A stretch of DNA of 64,000 nt from Lingula anatina (taxonomy: Eukaryota > Brachiopoda > Lingulata > Lingulida > Lingulidae), in NCBI RefSeq assembly GCF_001039355.2, contig NW_019774624.1:347315-411314 (forward strand), given 5' to 3'. Below are positions 39,301 through 52,165 of the stretch, piece by piece. A program made the position numbers and the translations under genes. How positions within the stretch are numbered: position 1 is the first letter of the stretch; each line of letters opens with the position of its first letter. The notes under the pieces were generated by a model. It saw only the letters and a list, made by a program, of their open reading frames with translations, had not been told where the DNA came from and searched no databases.

Positions 39301-42300
39301 TTTGTGCAGTCTGCAAAATTATTTTTGTGTAAATATATATATTGTTTGATATTAGGATAAAAATGATATAGTCCATCTTTATGTGAGGCTAATTTAAAAA
39401 CTGGCTTCCTTATGAATCCAACAATTAGATTTAAATTAAACCATTTGCAATAATATTCAGTTTGGTACATGTTAAGAATAAAATATTTATGATATTTATC
39501 AAATGCTGTACCTTCAGTATTGAAACTACATTTTCACCATACAAAATCACTTTTCTGGATTAGAGCTAAGACCATTTGTTGTATAACGAAAATATTATCA
39601 TAAATTTCTGTATCCGCTCTATTAAGCCATATTAATGTAAGTTACATTCTATGCAGAAATGTATTGATCCCATTCTAATTCTAATATTCTACCTTTGATA
39701 TTGAAACAAAATTTACATTGCAAAAACACTCTAAGAATTCATGCAAACCTGCCCTGTTGAGACGGGCAGAAAATCAATAAACTCAATTACGAGGTGCAAA
39801 CAGGGGAAAAATGAATACAGGGAGAGGATTAATCCTGCGATCAGAAAGACAATGGGTTATTTAATGGGAAAAAGAATGATCAATAATTTCTTCCTTTTTT
39901 ATGTGGTCTGTATTTCTTGGTGGTTATAGCAAATGTCTTCAAGTTGGTGTTTGTGTGTTGTGGTACAATGCACTGGATGATCTGTGGGCAGAGGGGGAGG
40001 GGGTTAATATACCTAATATAAATAATTTATCTGTGAAAAAAGTTACTACTAAGAGTATATAAAACAGCAGATGTGAAGAAATTGCACTATGATATGTCGG
40101 GCATCTAAATGCCGATGTTTTTTTTTTCAGGGTTTTGTCTCACATGCTTTTATGAGCATGCATTTGTGTGTTAACGTTGTGAGCATATGCACGCTTATGT
40201 TTAGCAAACATGTACTTATATGACTTAGGCTTCATTCACATGCAATGTCTATTATCTAAATTCTATTTTCTATTCGCAGTATGTCTTATGATCACGGTCT
40301 ATGCCTTGAATATCCCGCGGCGTAATTACTGGCAGCGCGAGCCAGTTACTATAAGTTACTATAAGTAACTGGCTCGCGCTGCCAGTAATTATGCGGCGCG
40401 ATATTCAGGGCACAGACCGTGATCATAAGATAGCGCGAATAGAAAATAGATTTTTAGAAAATAGACATTCCATGTGAACGAAGCCTTAAACAACAGTTTG
40501 TTAACATGTTACATATGCTGAATTGAAAGAGACAATAAATGCGAATGAAATTAATTTTAAAAGTGAACATCAGAATATAGCATGAGCCTTTATAATATAT
40601 ATATATATATCATATAGACTTATAGATCTGCCCCCTGGCATTATACTGCTGTCAGGAATGGTATTGTCTATTTGATTCGACCAGTGTGTCCAAGATTATG
40701 ATGAACTGTGCTTCTATACAATTAGTGGCCAGTCAGACAAGATCTGATTCAGAAAGGAATTGGGTCTGAAGTGCGTTTTCAAGACATTTTTTTTAACATA
40801 GATTTTTAAAACCAGAAATGTCATCTGTTGTAGTGTGATATAGTGGGATGTCCTTCCAGGCCTGTAGCTGCAGTTTCAGATGGGGGTTCTTTTTCTTAAA
40901 AGTGGACATTTTACTCCTTTAGTTGACCTATATGAGAACTTTTATATGAGAAATTATTGCCATAGGACCGAGATCAAATTTTGATTCAAAGCAGACTATT
41001 TCTTGCCAAAAGAGTAGCCTTTTAAAATCACCCAAATCCACCCTACCTAGGTGCCTGACTTGTCTTTGAACACTGGCTTTTACTGATAGATAATAGATAT
41101 ACTTGTCCCACAGCAGAGTATATTAATCCCATTGTCAAACCCAGTTCAAGGCAGATTTACGTCGCTGTCTGAATGCGTCTAAGATCAGTATATACATATT
41201 GGCAATTAAGATCTTGTGGCTCAAGTTTTAGCTACATGTAATTACCATGTCCAGTCAACAGAAATTGTTGAAATGCATGCTTAGGCTTTGATTTTACACT
41301 GCAGGCTGTATGTGTCCAGTGGATGAGAAAAATGTGTTTGATATTGACTCAGTATTAAATCTAATTGTGTGAGGAATGCTGGATGGTAATTTGGGGATAC
41401 AAAATGATCGCTGTGAACACAATTTCTTGGGAATACACATTTTAGCATAATTTCTGTGAGGAGATTGAGCTGCAAAACTTATATTTTAAAACCATTAAAA
41501 TTTAAACAACTTTCTTTTGTTTATTAAGTGATTAATCTTTTTCAGATTGTCCTGCAGAAAGTTTTTGGTTAAAAGTGTAGAAACATTAAAAATGCTTCAT
41601 TGGGGGTGGTGGTACTGAAAGTTTCATAGCTTCATAACCATTGTTACAGCTTTGATTAGTGCAAAACAAAATTGGAAACAGTGGTCAGTGGGGGGGTATT
41701 TTTGACAAGTTGGGGACCCATCCAGGGAAACAATGTGCACAAATTAAACCAAATGTTAAAGTCTGTACTTTGACTCATTTAATCGAATAAGATCAAATAT
41801 TATGCCAATTTTCCATAGATTTGGCAAAAAGTAGTCCCAGAAAAGTAAGGGGGGTTAAATTGGAATATCTTGTGTTATGATATCAGATCTGTGAGTTTTT
41901 TTTTTAAATTTGCATTTATTTCAATACATCATTTCAGTATTCACAATATGTAAACATTGTTTTGAAAATATGAAAGGGGGGGAGGGGAGGGGGTAAGCCA
42001 TAAGCCCTGATGTCCTAAAGAAATTAGTTATTATATATAATATTTATTGGCAGAAGTGAGATTGGTATTTGTGAACAATTACAAAATGTTTTCATGGTCT
42101 TGGCTCTTCGAAAGTCCCTAGGTTCTTGACATGTATTTTATTTATTTAGTACTAAGCCAATATTTTGGCTGAAGGTCAAAAATGTTGCTCTTTTGGGAGA
42201 TGCATTCACTTGGTATTATACCAGATACAAACATATTGACTTAAATTGTCTTGGCATTTATCTCGGACACCATATATATCCATAATATCATCATTATATT

Positions 42301-43546
42301 TTTTCTTGTCTTTAGTATTTAGTTTAATCGTCCTTTTGGTCTATGGGTTTTAGAAATAACATAAAAATTGAAGCTCAGTGATTGAAATCTTGAGTGTCAA
42401 CTTCTTTATACTGCAGTCTTGATGGTTACTCTGTTTCTTAGTGTCCAGCAAAAATACCCTACCGTGGTAGCCACTGATTTTCAAATTTTCAAACTCTGTT
42501 ACAAAATTGGACTAATTACAAAGCAGAGATGTGATACTTTTCTTCATGTTTGCTGTGTTTTTAGAAGTCCAGTCAAGTGTTATTCTTGTAAAAGTTTGTT
42601 GTTTACTTACCATTTTTCGCAAGCAGCAGGAAAAGCACACCGAGCAGCAAAGGGACATGCTGTAATAGATGAAAAAAAAATATGTAGGTCATAAGATTTA
42701 TATTGACAATTTGAAAATATGTTTGCTTCCTAAAAGAGAAAATCACAGGCACACATTTTGTAAGGATAGTTACTTTTATGGTGTATTATTGGTTTTTTAT
42801 CTTGGATGAGGAATGACTTTTTAACAAGGGCAACTGAACAGTATTAAATTATGTTTAGTGACATACATCTAACTCTTGAAAAAACTTAGAAATAACTTCA
42901 ATTGATATTCTGAAAAAAATATTCAAGGGTCAAAAAGATAAATAAATATAAGATGTTAATATAATCTATGATGGAGAAATTCTCTCATCATTTCCAATTG
43001 TTAGCAAGGAAAATGTAAAGACATAAGGCAAATTTTAGAATTAGGGTGATAATATGTCATGTAACAAGTAAGATGATGACAATATTGAATTGTCTCCCCT
43101 CACTTAAGTATCTATTTTGATTCTGTTATTTCAATTTACTGTTCTAGCATAGTCGGTTTCATTTTCTGCTAGAAAAGTGGGATATTTCATTGAATTTTTT
43201 TTTATCTCACACATAAGTCTAACTATTGTTGTCTCTTTGTCATTCTGTTGTTTAAGAGACCTATGTATCACATTAGATAATATAAACATAATTTGATTTA
43301 TTTAAGCCATGTTGATAAGTTATTCATGATTTTCAGATCTTCTACAAAATTACTTCATTTTCTACATCATACCAACAATCATTAAAACATATCTTGATTC
43401 CTTTCTAGCTTCCTTTCTAGCTTAAAGACTGCTTTGAGTTATTTATTTATATTTTAATGGTGATAACCTTTTATATATAATAACAAAACAATAACAGAGA
43501 TTTTTCTACTTACATCTTTTAAACTAAAATATCCACGGTCTTTCAT
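34517..43546 (-). CDS. EB/EGF-like cysteine-rich secreted protein C, probable GPI-anchored (348 aa)
   Basis: Eight exons join in phase to 348 residues: 43514-43546, 42611-42659, 38725-38880, 36782-37138, 36419-36550, 35589-35741, 35093-35179 and 34517-34596. The first two give MKDRGYFSLKD plus HVPLLLGVLFLLLAKN, a signal peptide with a longer n-region than gene A. The modules follow in the same order as in A: GECKKYCTEDSDC with CGCHRGYVSRYLGSEK, RKIGESCSYKDETGIC with MWGGEYCGDP and a long insert, RIGDKCLTDIDC, PYGEMCGRSGTVC, and VGSPCNGDLNC. The last exon encodes a hydrophobic tail (HTGLLLVLSTIVHIFL), consistent with GPI attachment. All internal borders from exon 2 on are phase 1. Two long introns (3.7 and 3.7-1.6 kb class) separate the 5' exons, and one carries a PIF/Harbinger-like MITE. 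An AATAAA-like run lies near 34389-34403. Confidence 0.85.
38012..38226. mobile_element. CAGGCC-type MITE copy, degenerate
   Basis: Begins CAGGCCTCTATAGAC, carries the internal GGGTTCTTTTTCTAACAAAG and GATCAAATTTTTAATTCAGG words of the family, and ends near CCTATAGGCATG. It lies in an intron of gene C. Confidence 0.5.
40228..40485. mobile_element. PIF/Harbinger-like MITE, near-complete palindrome (258 bp)
   Basis: The left end GGCTTCATTCACATG is matched by the complement of the right end CATGTGAACGAAGCC, and TTA flanks both sides (40225-40227 and 40486-40488), the target duplication typical of PIF/Harbinger elements. The inverted symmetry runs on almost to the centre, where CAGCGCGAGCCAGTTACT and its complement flank a short loop, so the whole element could fold into one long hairpin. 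No coding sequence. It lies in the long second intron of gene C. Confidence 0.85.
40857..41057. mobile_element. CAGGCC-type MITE copy
   Basis: Begins CAGGCCTGTAGCTGCAG and ends TAGGTGCCTG. Interior words GGGGGTTCTTTTTCTT, AAAGTGGACATTTT and GAGATCAAATTTTGATTC match the family consensus. Intronic in gene C. Confidence 0.6.
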
Positions 43547-46500
43547 TCTTATTCTCAAGGTCAAATCCTTTTCCACCATCCCAAAACTAAATCTCTTAAG
43601 TCTGTAACTGCTGAAAATTTTCTCCTATCCTATTAAATTGAATCAAGCATGGAACAAGATGTGTTCTCCAACCTGATCCTCAGGAGCAAGTGGCAATCAC
43701 GTGGTATTCAAAAACAAAACTCAGATTAGAAACAGTCTCCAAAAACACTGAGCAACGTTTTATCGCAGGGTCTGCAGTGTCCCTGAGAGTAGAGAGCACT
43801 CCTTGCCACGGATGTCAGTTGCACGGCTCTGTTTTCAATGTGTCTATTCGAGAACAAAAGCCATGCCATTGTTTTTACTGGCATGGAATAATGTTGTGTG
43901 ATGCAACGTTGCTTCCTGAACACCAACTTCCTCCTGATCAATATTGGAAGAGCTGAAAGCTTTCTGTGTTGTTGGGCATGTAATTGTAGGATCATTATTC
44001 TTGTAACTTGTTTGCTGTAACAAGCGGCCTTATTGAAAGATCAATTTGAAATTGTTTTACGTTCCAAACTTCAGTGCATAGGGCACTAACTGCATATTTA
44101 TTTGATTGATTTTATTTTTCACATTAATGCATCATCTTAATACATTCAATGAGGATCAATTTTTATTAATTTTATGCATAAAACCCAATTTTTAAGGACA
44201 GCATAAAAATGTAAATTAATCAGTTTGAGATTGTTTATAATGAAAACTTTGTTAATGTATCAGAATTTATTTCTTTCAAGATCAACTTGCAGATAATATG
44301 TATTCTGTTCAACGCATATTCTATTGATTTTATTTTTTTACATTAGTATATCATCCACTAGCTCTTTGATGATCAGTTTGAAGAGACTGATAAATATCAG
44401 TTCTCCCACCTGGATCTCAGACAATGTCACCATGATTTTAAATGAAGCCAGATAATGTGTTCAGACTACTGTGACCTCAGTACATGTTGCTGTGAATAAT
44501 TCAAAACACTGTATAGCTCAATAAACTGTTCCCTTGTGAACAATTATGACTAGATAATTTACCAATTAAATAGTAAATTAAACTGAGGGACTTGCCTGCA
44601 ATTTCGTTACTGACCTGGATTAATTAAAAGCTTGTCTGACTTGACCTTTATTTAGGGTTTCATATATATGGTGACTGTTAAATGGTATTTTTTCATCATG
44701 ATTTCTTATAGACAGTGTTGTCTTTTCAGCACATTCAAGAACATGCTTGCTGTTACTTATAAACCCTAATATCACTTACAGTTTATTTTCAGGTGTTCTT
44801 TTAAACATGCTGGGAACTGTTGTAACCATCTGCTGCTGATAGTGATTATGCTAATATCTTACTAAATTTGAAAAAAAAAAAAAAAAAAAAAAAACGGTTA
44901 TTTTATTCTTTAAAAGTCACTCATTAGAAACATGGGGTTTGTTTGAGTCAGAATGGTGTATTTATGAGAAACTTAATTGTATGAATAGTCAAAAATAGAC
45001 TGTATATTTAACTCTTAAGTAATAAGTCATGGAAACAATTGAAATGTTTGAAGATACTAATTAAGTAATAAAGATATGAAGTAATACCAGCCATAGGCTG
45101 CCGTCTGTTATAGATACAAAAAGGAGTTTGAAATTCATGAATAACTGCCATATACACTAATGAGATCTATTGAGCTGTCTGTTCGTTCACAATATCTGTT
45201 CATTAGGGAGATTAAGGGCAATCATATTAAGGGACATCCTCTATAATACCAAATTATTTTGCCTGGATAGATAGCATTAATGTAATATTTTTCTGTTATC
45301 TGACATTTTCAAATGATTTGGAAGTATATAAACTTACATAGTATTACTTTATTTCCTGGACAGTTTGCAGAAACATTTTTTTCTTTATCTTACCTTTTAA
45401 ACTTTAATTTAGAAATGTGTAAACCTCTGTCTTATTTATAAACTATTCACTTGATGCTAATTTTAATTCTGTTGCACTGTATATTGTATCATGCTTATTT
45501 TAATTCTATTGCTCTGTATATTGTATTTCCTGAGTGTGAAGATTACATTCATATTTCTTCTTTTGATTTTCTTTTTGAACCTTGATGTGGAATTTAGTTA
45601 TCTCTTTCAGCTGCATATTTGTTTGAAATTGTTAGGGATTTGGGATGTATTGTATAGTTTGATGTAGTGAATAATTTTCTCCCCATATTCCTCTGTGGAG
45701 AGGTGGTCACATCTTAACACACTTTGGGAACACCTAACACATTGCATTTGAGTCTCTAGCTCTGCACAGGTTTACTGAGAGACTACATATTACAAGGTTG
45801 TCAGCATAAATGAAAAATCATTTTTATAGGCTGAGATTGATGGAAAGGCTAAGTAACAATGTTCTCGTGTTTAGCAAACTTTAAGTGAGGTAAAAAATGG
45901 AAGAGCATTTTGACAAAATTCCAGCTACCTTTGTTGGCTGTGTTTTGTATTGGTCAGTTAACGGTCAGTTAAAGGGGTGGGGCTACAATCCAAACTTGCT
46001 TTAACAAAGTACACATGTAACTTCACCAATGTTCTGAGTTCTAATAGATATAAAACACATATCTGCTTAGGTATTGTTCACTTGAGACTATCTCACACTG
46101 CTATCGGACTAATCTTTGATAAAGAAAAAAGAGAAAAATGCCTACCAACTTATTAAGATGCCCAGTTTTGATAAGAACGTGAATAAACCCATGGTGTTAA
46201 AAAGTATTCACTGATTTTTATCCATTTATTCCATCACAGTCTGTTATGATTTATTATAGAAGTGATATATCACGGGTCAGTGATTTTAAATGAGTGAAGG
46301 TTTGATATTATTCAGTAAGACCTCACAAGGTCTCTCATACACTTTTGAATCATTTGCCTAAGGTTATATTTATCAAATAAACAGTTATCTGTTTAGAATT
46401 ATTTTTATGGTGTTTTGATACAGGTTAAAGGGATTGAAAGGCAATGAAGTAAGTGATGGTGGAATTTGGAATATGATAGATATTTTTCTGATGAAAATAG

Positions 46501-47906
46501 GTGATCTTTGGTCGATTATATTTTCTTAAAGAAATGTACCCTTTTATCTGAGGGTATTTGAAATATACATTTATACACTTAATTATATATTAAGAATTGT
46601 CTTTTCATTATTATTAATTTCTTTATAAATATGTCATAATGCAGTCACTGTCCTGTTGTACAATACAAGTACATAGAGTGGAAGTACACAGTTGTCTTTG
46701 AAGGGAATTTGAATTGCAAGGTTATCAGTTATGTGAAAATTCATGGGAATCGTTTTTATACCATTGTTGAATAAGTTGAATCATTACATTGATATATAAT
46801 CCAAATAAAATGAGGTTACATTATGAACGCAGTAGTCTGTTTTAACATTTCTGGTAATAATTTGATATTGGTACTGGATTTATGGATAGTAAGCTATTTA
46901 TGGATACATGACCAGGAAGAGAACGGCAGTCACAACTATCACCATGAACTTCTATGAGGCAAGCTGTACCTTGGATATCAGGCCTTAATAAATAGCTTGA
47001 GTTTCCTTGCACTTTGAATTAAAACTGATTTTGCCTTCTACTTTTAAATCTTGTACAGAACAAGCCTAGCTTGCACTTAAAATATGCATTAACTTGTCTT
47101 CTACCTTAACTTGAAGAGAATATGTTTCCTACATACAACTGGTATAGAACTTGCATTGTACTTAAAACTTAGAGAGCGTATGTAGTGGGAAAACATGCCA
47201 CACACATTTCAGTGGCCTACTAAAAAGATCTTTTGTGACATTTTTTTTTTTTTTTTTTGTAAAATGGAAAAGGGGTCAGAAAACAACTATAAAGCTAACA
47301 TGTGGGCTCTTGAATAATAGATGTATTATTATAAGTTATAACTGACATGTACATGTAAGTATTAGTTTTTCATAAGTGTACACCCTATTTTTATAATGCA
47401 ATCCCATATTGTGCTTAAAATTAGCTTAAGTTCATCTTTGGATGCATATTTACAGATTGAGATTGAAGTAGTATCTTGTTTGATTCAAGGTTATGAGGGC
47501 TACATGTTTATTCAAATAGTAGAAAATAGTTTTAATTTTAATTTCCTTGGACTCAAGGCTTAATTCCCATCACTTAAAAAATGAAACTTAACACTTCTTT
47601 TTTTGTCACCCCCCAGTTATAGTGCCTCTCAAAGCACATTTGCACAGGAAATCCTGTAAATAGCAACTGGATTTATGTTATTTACTAAATGGCTGCAAGT
47701 GGAAAACTATGGAGTCAATATATCATCTCATCTGCAAGTTCTTTGACTAAAGTGCTCTCAAGGGTCATCAATTTTTGACACTTTGATTAAATCTCCTAAC
47801 TTAAATCTGTCACTACGGTTGACACATTACAATATCTGTTTAGAATGTGGTTGAGAGAAACACATGTCTGTTGAGGATGTAGCTGTATGTTTATTTTAGC
47901 AATTCG

Positions 47907-47910
<4 letters not shown>

Positions 47911-47955
<45 letters not shown>
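47911..47955. repeat. (CT)n microsatellite
   Basis: About 22 uninterrupted CT units. Confidence 0.95.
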
Positions 47956-47957
<2 letters not shown>

Positions 47958-49664
47958 AACTCAGGTTTTGCCTTTACCAAATCATCCAGCTGAATACCAG
48001 GATACTAGCTGTCATAACCTCACATTTCTCAGACTCTTCTCAGATATTAACTGCCAAGATACCTGCCACTCCAGTAAACTGACCTCAGTCTGAGAACCTT
48101 GTCAATCAGTCTACTTATTAACCTGGACTTTTTTCTGGCTTTTTGGGGCCTGTTATCAAAACTATTATTGATTTTTTTCAAATACTTAATTATTCATAGT
48201 ATAGCAAGAATTTCAGTGAACTAAGATGCATTACACAAATTATCTAGAAGACCACTTCATGCACATGGTAACAAGAGTAACTTAAAAACCAAAACGTAGA
48301 ACTCAAAAGCAACTTTATGGATCGTAATAATGTGAACAGTTTTGGATATGGTATACCTTTCTAATTATAAGTTAAAACTGTAAAAATTTCCAAGCAAATT
48401 ATTATTTTTTTTCATAACTTCAAGGTCTAACATAAAGATTTCTAGTGACGTAGGCTCCTGTCATTCAGCGTGCCTATTACCCTGCCCACAGCACATCTCA
48501 ATACTAATAATTGAATATCCACCTGTCTGCATTCCCTTAATTCCCTTTCAGGTAGAAGGTTATCTTGTCAGTTTTCATCATAACACGGGGATAATTTCCA
48601 CCATGGGGGCCATGGGTTATTGGTCATTATTCTGTGGGTAATCTTCACACTGCCCTATTAGGAGTGGGTTGGGCCAGGCTCTGGACTTGATCTGTGGAGA
48701 GGTTTGCATTGGTTTCATTTCCAATCCTGGGAACAGACTGGGCCAGGCTCGGTTCTAGATCTATGAATCTGTTTGATATTGCCTTCTTAGGAACAGACTG
48801 GGCAAGGCTACTGGCCTGCCATGTAATAGACCATTCAAGGCTCAGTTCTAGATCTATGAAATTGTTTGATATTGCACTCTTTACTCCAATGATAAATCTG
48901 TAAAACTATTTGCTTTGCTCTGCTTTCGTTATGATGCTATTTTCTGAAATTCCTTTATTTGGGATAGGGATTTGAATTTTAAAAAAAGTAATGGCTTTGC
49001 AGTTTTACTTTCCTTTTCATCCTTATTTTTTTTTAAAGATACACTGCAATCGTATAATTGATTAGGCATTTGCAGTATTGGTATTCAACATAGGGAAGTT
49101 TCTAATTTTAGTTTTAATTACAACTTTAAAATTTTGCATATCAGTGATCATCCTGAAGACGTAGTTCCTCAAAAGCAACACAGTTCACCAGTGTGAACAT
49201 GTCCCAGATAGGGTAGAACAGAGGGGAAGGGCTTATCATGGATTATAGTTTAGGTAGGAGGTGGACAGGTATGGGGATCATCTACCAGCAGGTGGCCTGC
49301 TTAATAAGAATTACTGAAGACATTCATCTGCAAGATTTGTACAGTAATTAGGTGTGATGATAGTAGGAAATGATACTTGACAGGGGTGGATTCTAAATGG
49401 CCTGTCAGTCCCTCAGTTTCTTTCCAGATATGAAGTACTCATTTCACTTTTTTTTGCATGTGCTTTAAAAGAATATCAGATGATTTACTCTGCAGATACT
49501 GAAGAGTATCTGTAAACTTAGTATGGCTTTTAGATTTAATGGGGTTTTCAAGGAAACTTTCCCATGTTTTAACAGATGAAAATAATTCTATGAAAAAAAA
49601 TATATTATTTCAATGCTCCATAAAACTTACACAACTTTTTAAAGAACACATTTTAGCAAAGGGG

Positions 49665-49689
49665 ATTATTTATTTATTTATTTATTTTT

Positions 49690-49720
<31 letters not shown>

Positions 49721-49723
49721 TTT
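49665..49723. repeat. (TTTA)n microsatellite
   Basis: About 14 TTTA units with one interruption. Confidence 0.95.
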
Positions 49724-50371
49724 TTGAGTGTGTAAAAAGAATGGTTACTGCTTAGATTAAAACCCCCAGATTAAGCACCATTTTATCTATGAATGTATGA
49801 CTAATGTTATGTACAAATTACATACTCTTAGCCCTGATAAGAGTTTCTGGTTTGATCCAAGGTGAATGTGTCCAGGACACCTGGATGTCATGGTGGTTTT
49901 ATTCTGTTGATTTATCATTTTTATGGCTGCACAGATCCATAAACTTTGTGGTTGTGACTAGCCTGCATCAAAATGTCATTTATGGAGGTGTGAAGGGAGA
50001 TAATAAGGTGAATAGAATAAGATTATGGACGAAGGGTAAAGGTGGATAGAAATAATTATCATTGTTGTTTGAATTTTGCTGGTTTATATGGTTCTCTTGA
50101 CTAGTTTAGGGTCTTTGTTTAGCCTTTAATTCTTTCATATGCTCCAGTTTGTATGTTAATTTTATGTTTTTGTCATTTTTTCTAACCTCTCTCTTTCCTC
50201 AGTTTTTTTCTACTACTATATTTATCTCTCTTTGTTTTTATCTACTTTCCCTCTCTCTGTTTCCCTCCCTCCCTCCCTTCTCCCTTTCATCCACCTATCT
50301 CTATTCCACCCCCTCTCTTCCAACCTCTCTCTCTCTCATCTACCTACCGTATATCTTTTCTCCCTCCCTCC

Positions 50372-50374
<3 letters not shown>

Positions 50375-50415
<41 letters not shown>
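50375..50415. repeat. (CT)n microsatellite in a pyrimidine-rich tract
   Basis: The CT repeat ends a pyrimidine-rich stretch starting near 50180. It produces false serine/leucine-rich open frames. Confidence 0.95.
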
Positions 50416-50422
<7 letters not shown>

Positions 50423-50950
50423 GCATACCACAACAGCCCTTCATTTTCTTTGTTCACATATTCCATGTCTTTCCCCTTGTTAATATGGTGGCAGTTCAAA
50501 TTTGGACAAATAGAAAATAAGTAAATAAACCCCCAAATTATCCACACACACAGCTAAAGAATGCCAGAAATCAATCGCCCTACAGGGAAATTTTGGTACA
50601 CCAGTTAAGTATGATTGCATTTGTACGAGCTGTTGTTACCTCTCTTGACTTGTTTGTCTGTTGTTTTTGTTTGTTTTATGGTTATATTGAAGTGCACAAG
50701 AAAATGGTGCTATATTACAGGCTTAAGGGAGAACAAATTCAAAAATGATGTATTGATCTCTGATCAAGATTAAAAGGTCCAAAGGAATGGACCCTTATGA
50801 ATGAATTAGGAAGTAAAATGATGTTTTTGTAATACTGTAGATTGTTTTACAAAATGTATTTCCCAGTATATTTATGAAAAAGACCCAAGTTCATTTAAAG
50901 AGTGCATCATATGATTCTGCAAAAGTGCTTGTTTGAGCTGCACTCACTTG

Positions 50951-50955
<5 letters not shown>

Positions 50956-50985
<30 letters not shown>
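50956..50985. repeat. (GA)n microsatellite
   Basis: About 15 GA units. Confidence 0.9.
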
Positions 50986-50989
<4 letters not shown>

Positions 50990-51996
50990 TTTGAACTAGT
51001 TATTGTAAGCAGTGTTAAACTAAGAACTTATATGGCACTCTCAATACTGATTTACAGTGTTATGGAAAAAGGAGACAGGCCCTTAATCCGGTTAAGTTGA
51101 AAGTAAGACTTTAAAGTGCCTTCTCCCCAAGGTAAACATCCTTTAAAGCTGTGTGTTACCTAAAAGGTTAAAGGGAACTTTTCAAAGGTGTATCTGTAGG
51201 AAGAAGACATGCAAGTATCTCTTTAAGGATTCAGTAGTTTTGCTTTTAAATATTCCCTTTTTCCCACGAGAAAAAAAGTAAAAAAAAAAGAGATTTTGAC
51301 TTGGCATTTTCTTTAAATTCAACCTAGGGATTTAAAAATTTTTGTGATGTACAAATATCAGATTCTGTTTATTTTAATGATTGTAGATTTAGAGCAGTAT
51401 TTAAGGTTCACATATTATATATAACCGTGGGTATGTATGCATGATACCTGTATGCATGTGCATGCATGCATGCATGCACGTGATGATAACAGATTTTCTT
51501 AATGAGTGGAAAGTTTTTCTTTGTAAAAGTACGATTTGAGTCATGATTTGTGAAAATATGAATCAAATTATTTATTCAGTAATCTCCTACTTGTTACACT
51601 GCTCAATAAAAGTGAAGTATCTCTTTTGAACTTTACAATTTCTCTGGAATAAATCAAAGGTTCACAGATGAAAAAGTTACAACATTATGCATATGCTTTG
51701 GCTTTGGCATTTTTCTTCAACTTAAGTGGATTTAAAGATGCCATCTTCTTAGCACAGACATAACATCTTTATTGTTGTTTGTAAACTAGATAGGAAGGTG
51801 TATAACCCTGCACAGCTATTCTATACTGAAGAGACCATGTGCTTGCCTTTCTAAAGATCACTCTCCAGTGCATTTACTCTTTCAACTTCACAAATATGTA
51901 AACAGTCATTTAACATTCAGGTATTCTAAAGTCACCTGCTTACAGGGTGTTAAATGCAGGGCATCCAATCTGACCATTCTAATGCTGTCACTTAAG

Positions 51997-52165
51997 CAGG
52001 CCTGTTATAACCAACAATTTCAAAGGAAGGGGGTGTCTTTTCCTGAAAAAGTGGACCTTTATGTTCCCTTATTAATTGACCCAATTTGAGAAATGGCATA
52101 GAACCTAGACAAAATTTTGTTTCAGAATGGACCTTTACAAGCAAAAAGGTGGTTCTTTTTGAAAC
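51997..52165. mobile_element. CAGGCC-type MITE copy
   Basis: Begins CAGGCCTGTTATAACC, with AACAATTTCAAAGG, GAAAAAGTGGACCTTTATG and GACAAAATTTTGTTTCAG inside. The right end is lost or runs into a CA repeat. Confidence 0.5.

Noticed and set aside
43690-43995. Opposed open frames upstream of gene C exon 1
   Set aside because: No recognisable domain, and they sit where the gene C promoter or 5' UTR is expected. The overlap of two similar-length frames suggests chance.
50149-50520. Serine/leucine-rich frames
   Set aside because: Result of the pyrimidine-rich and CT microsatellite tract.
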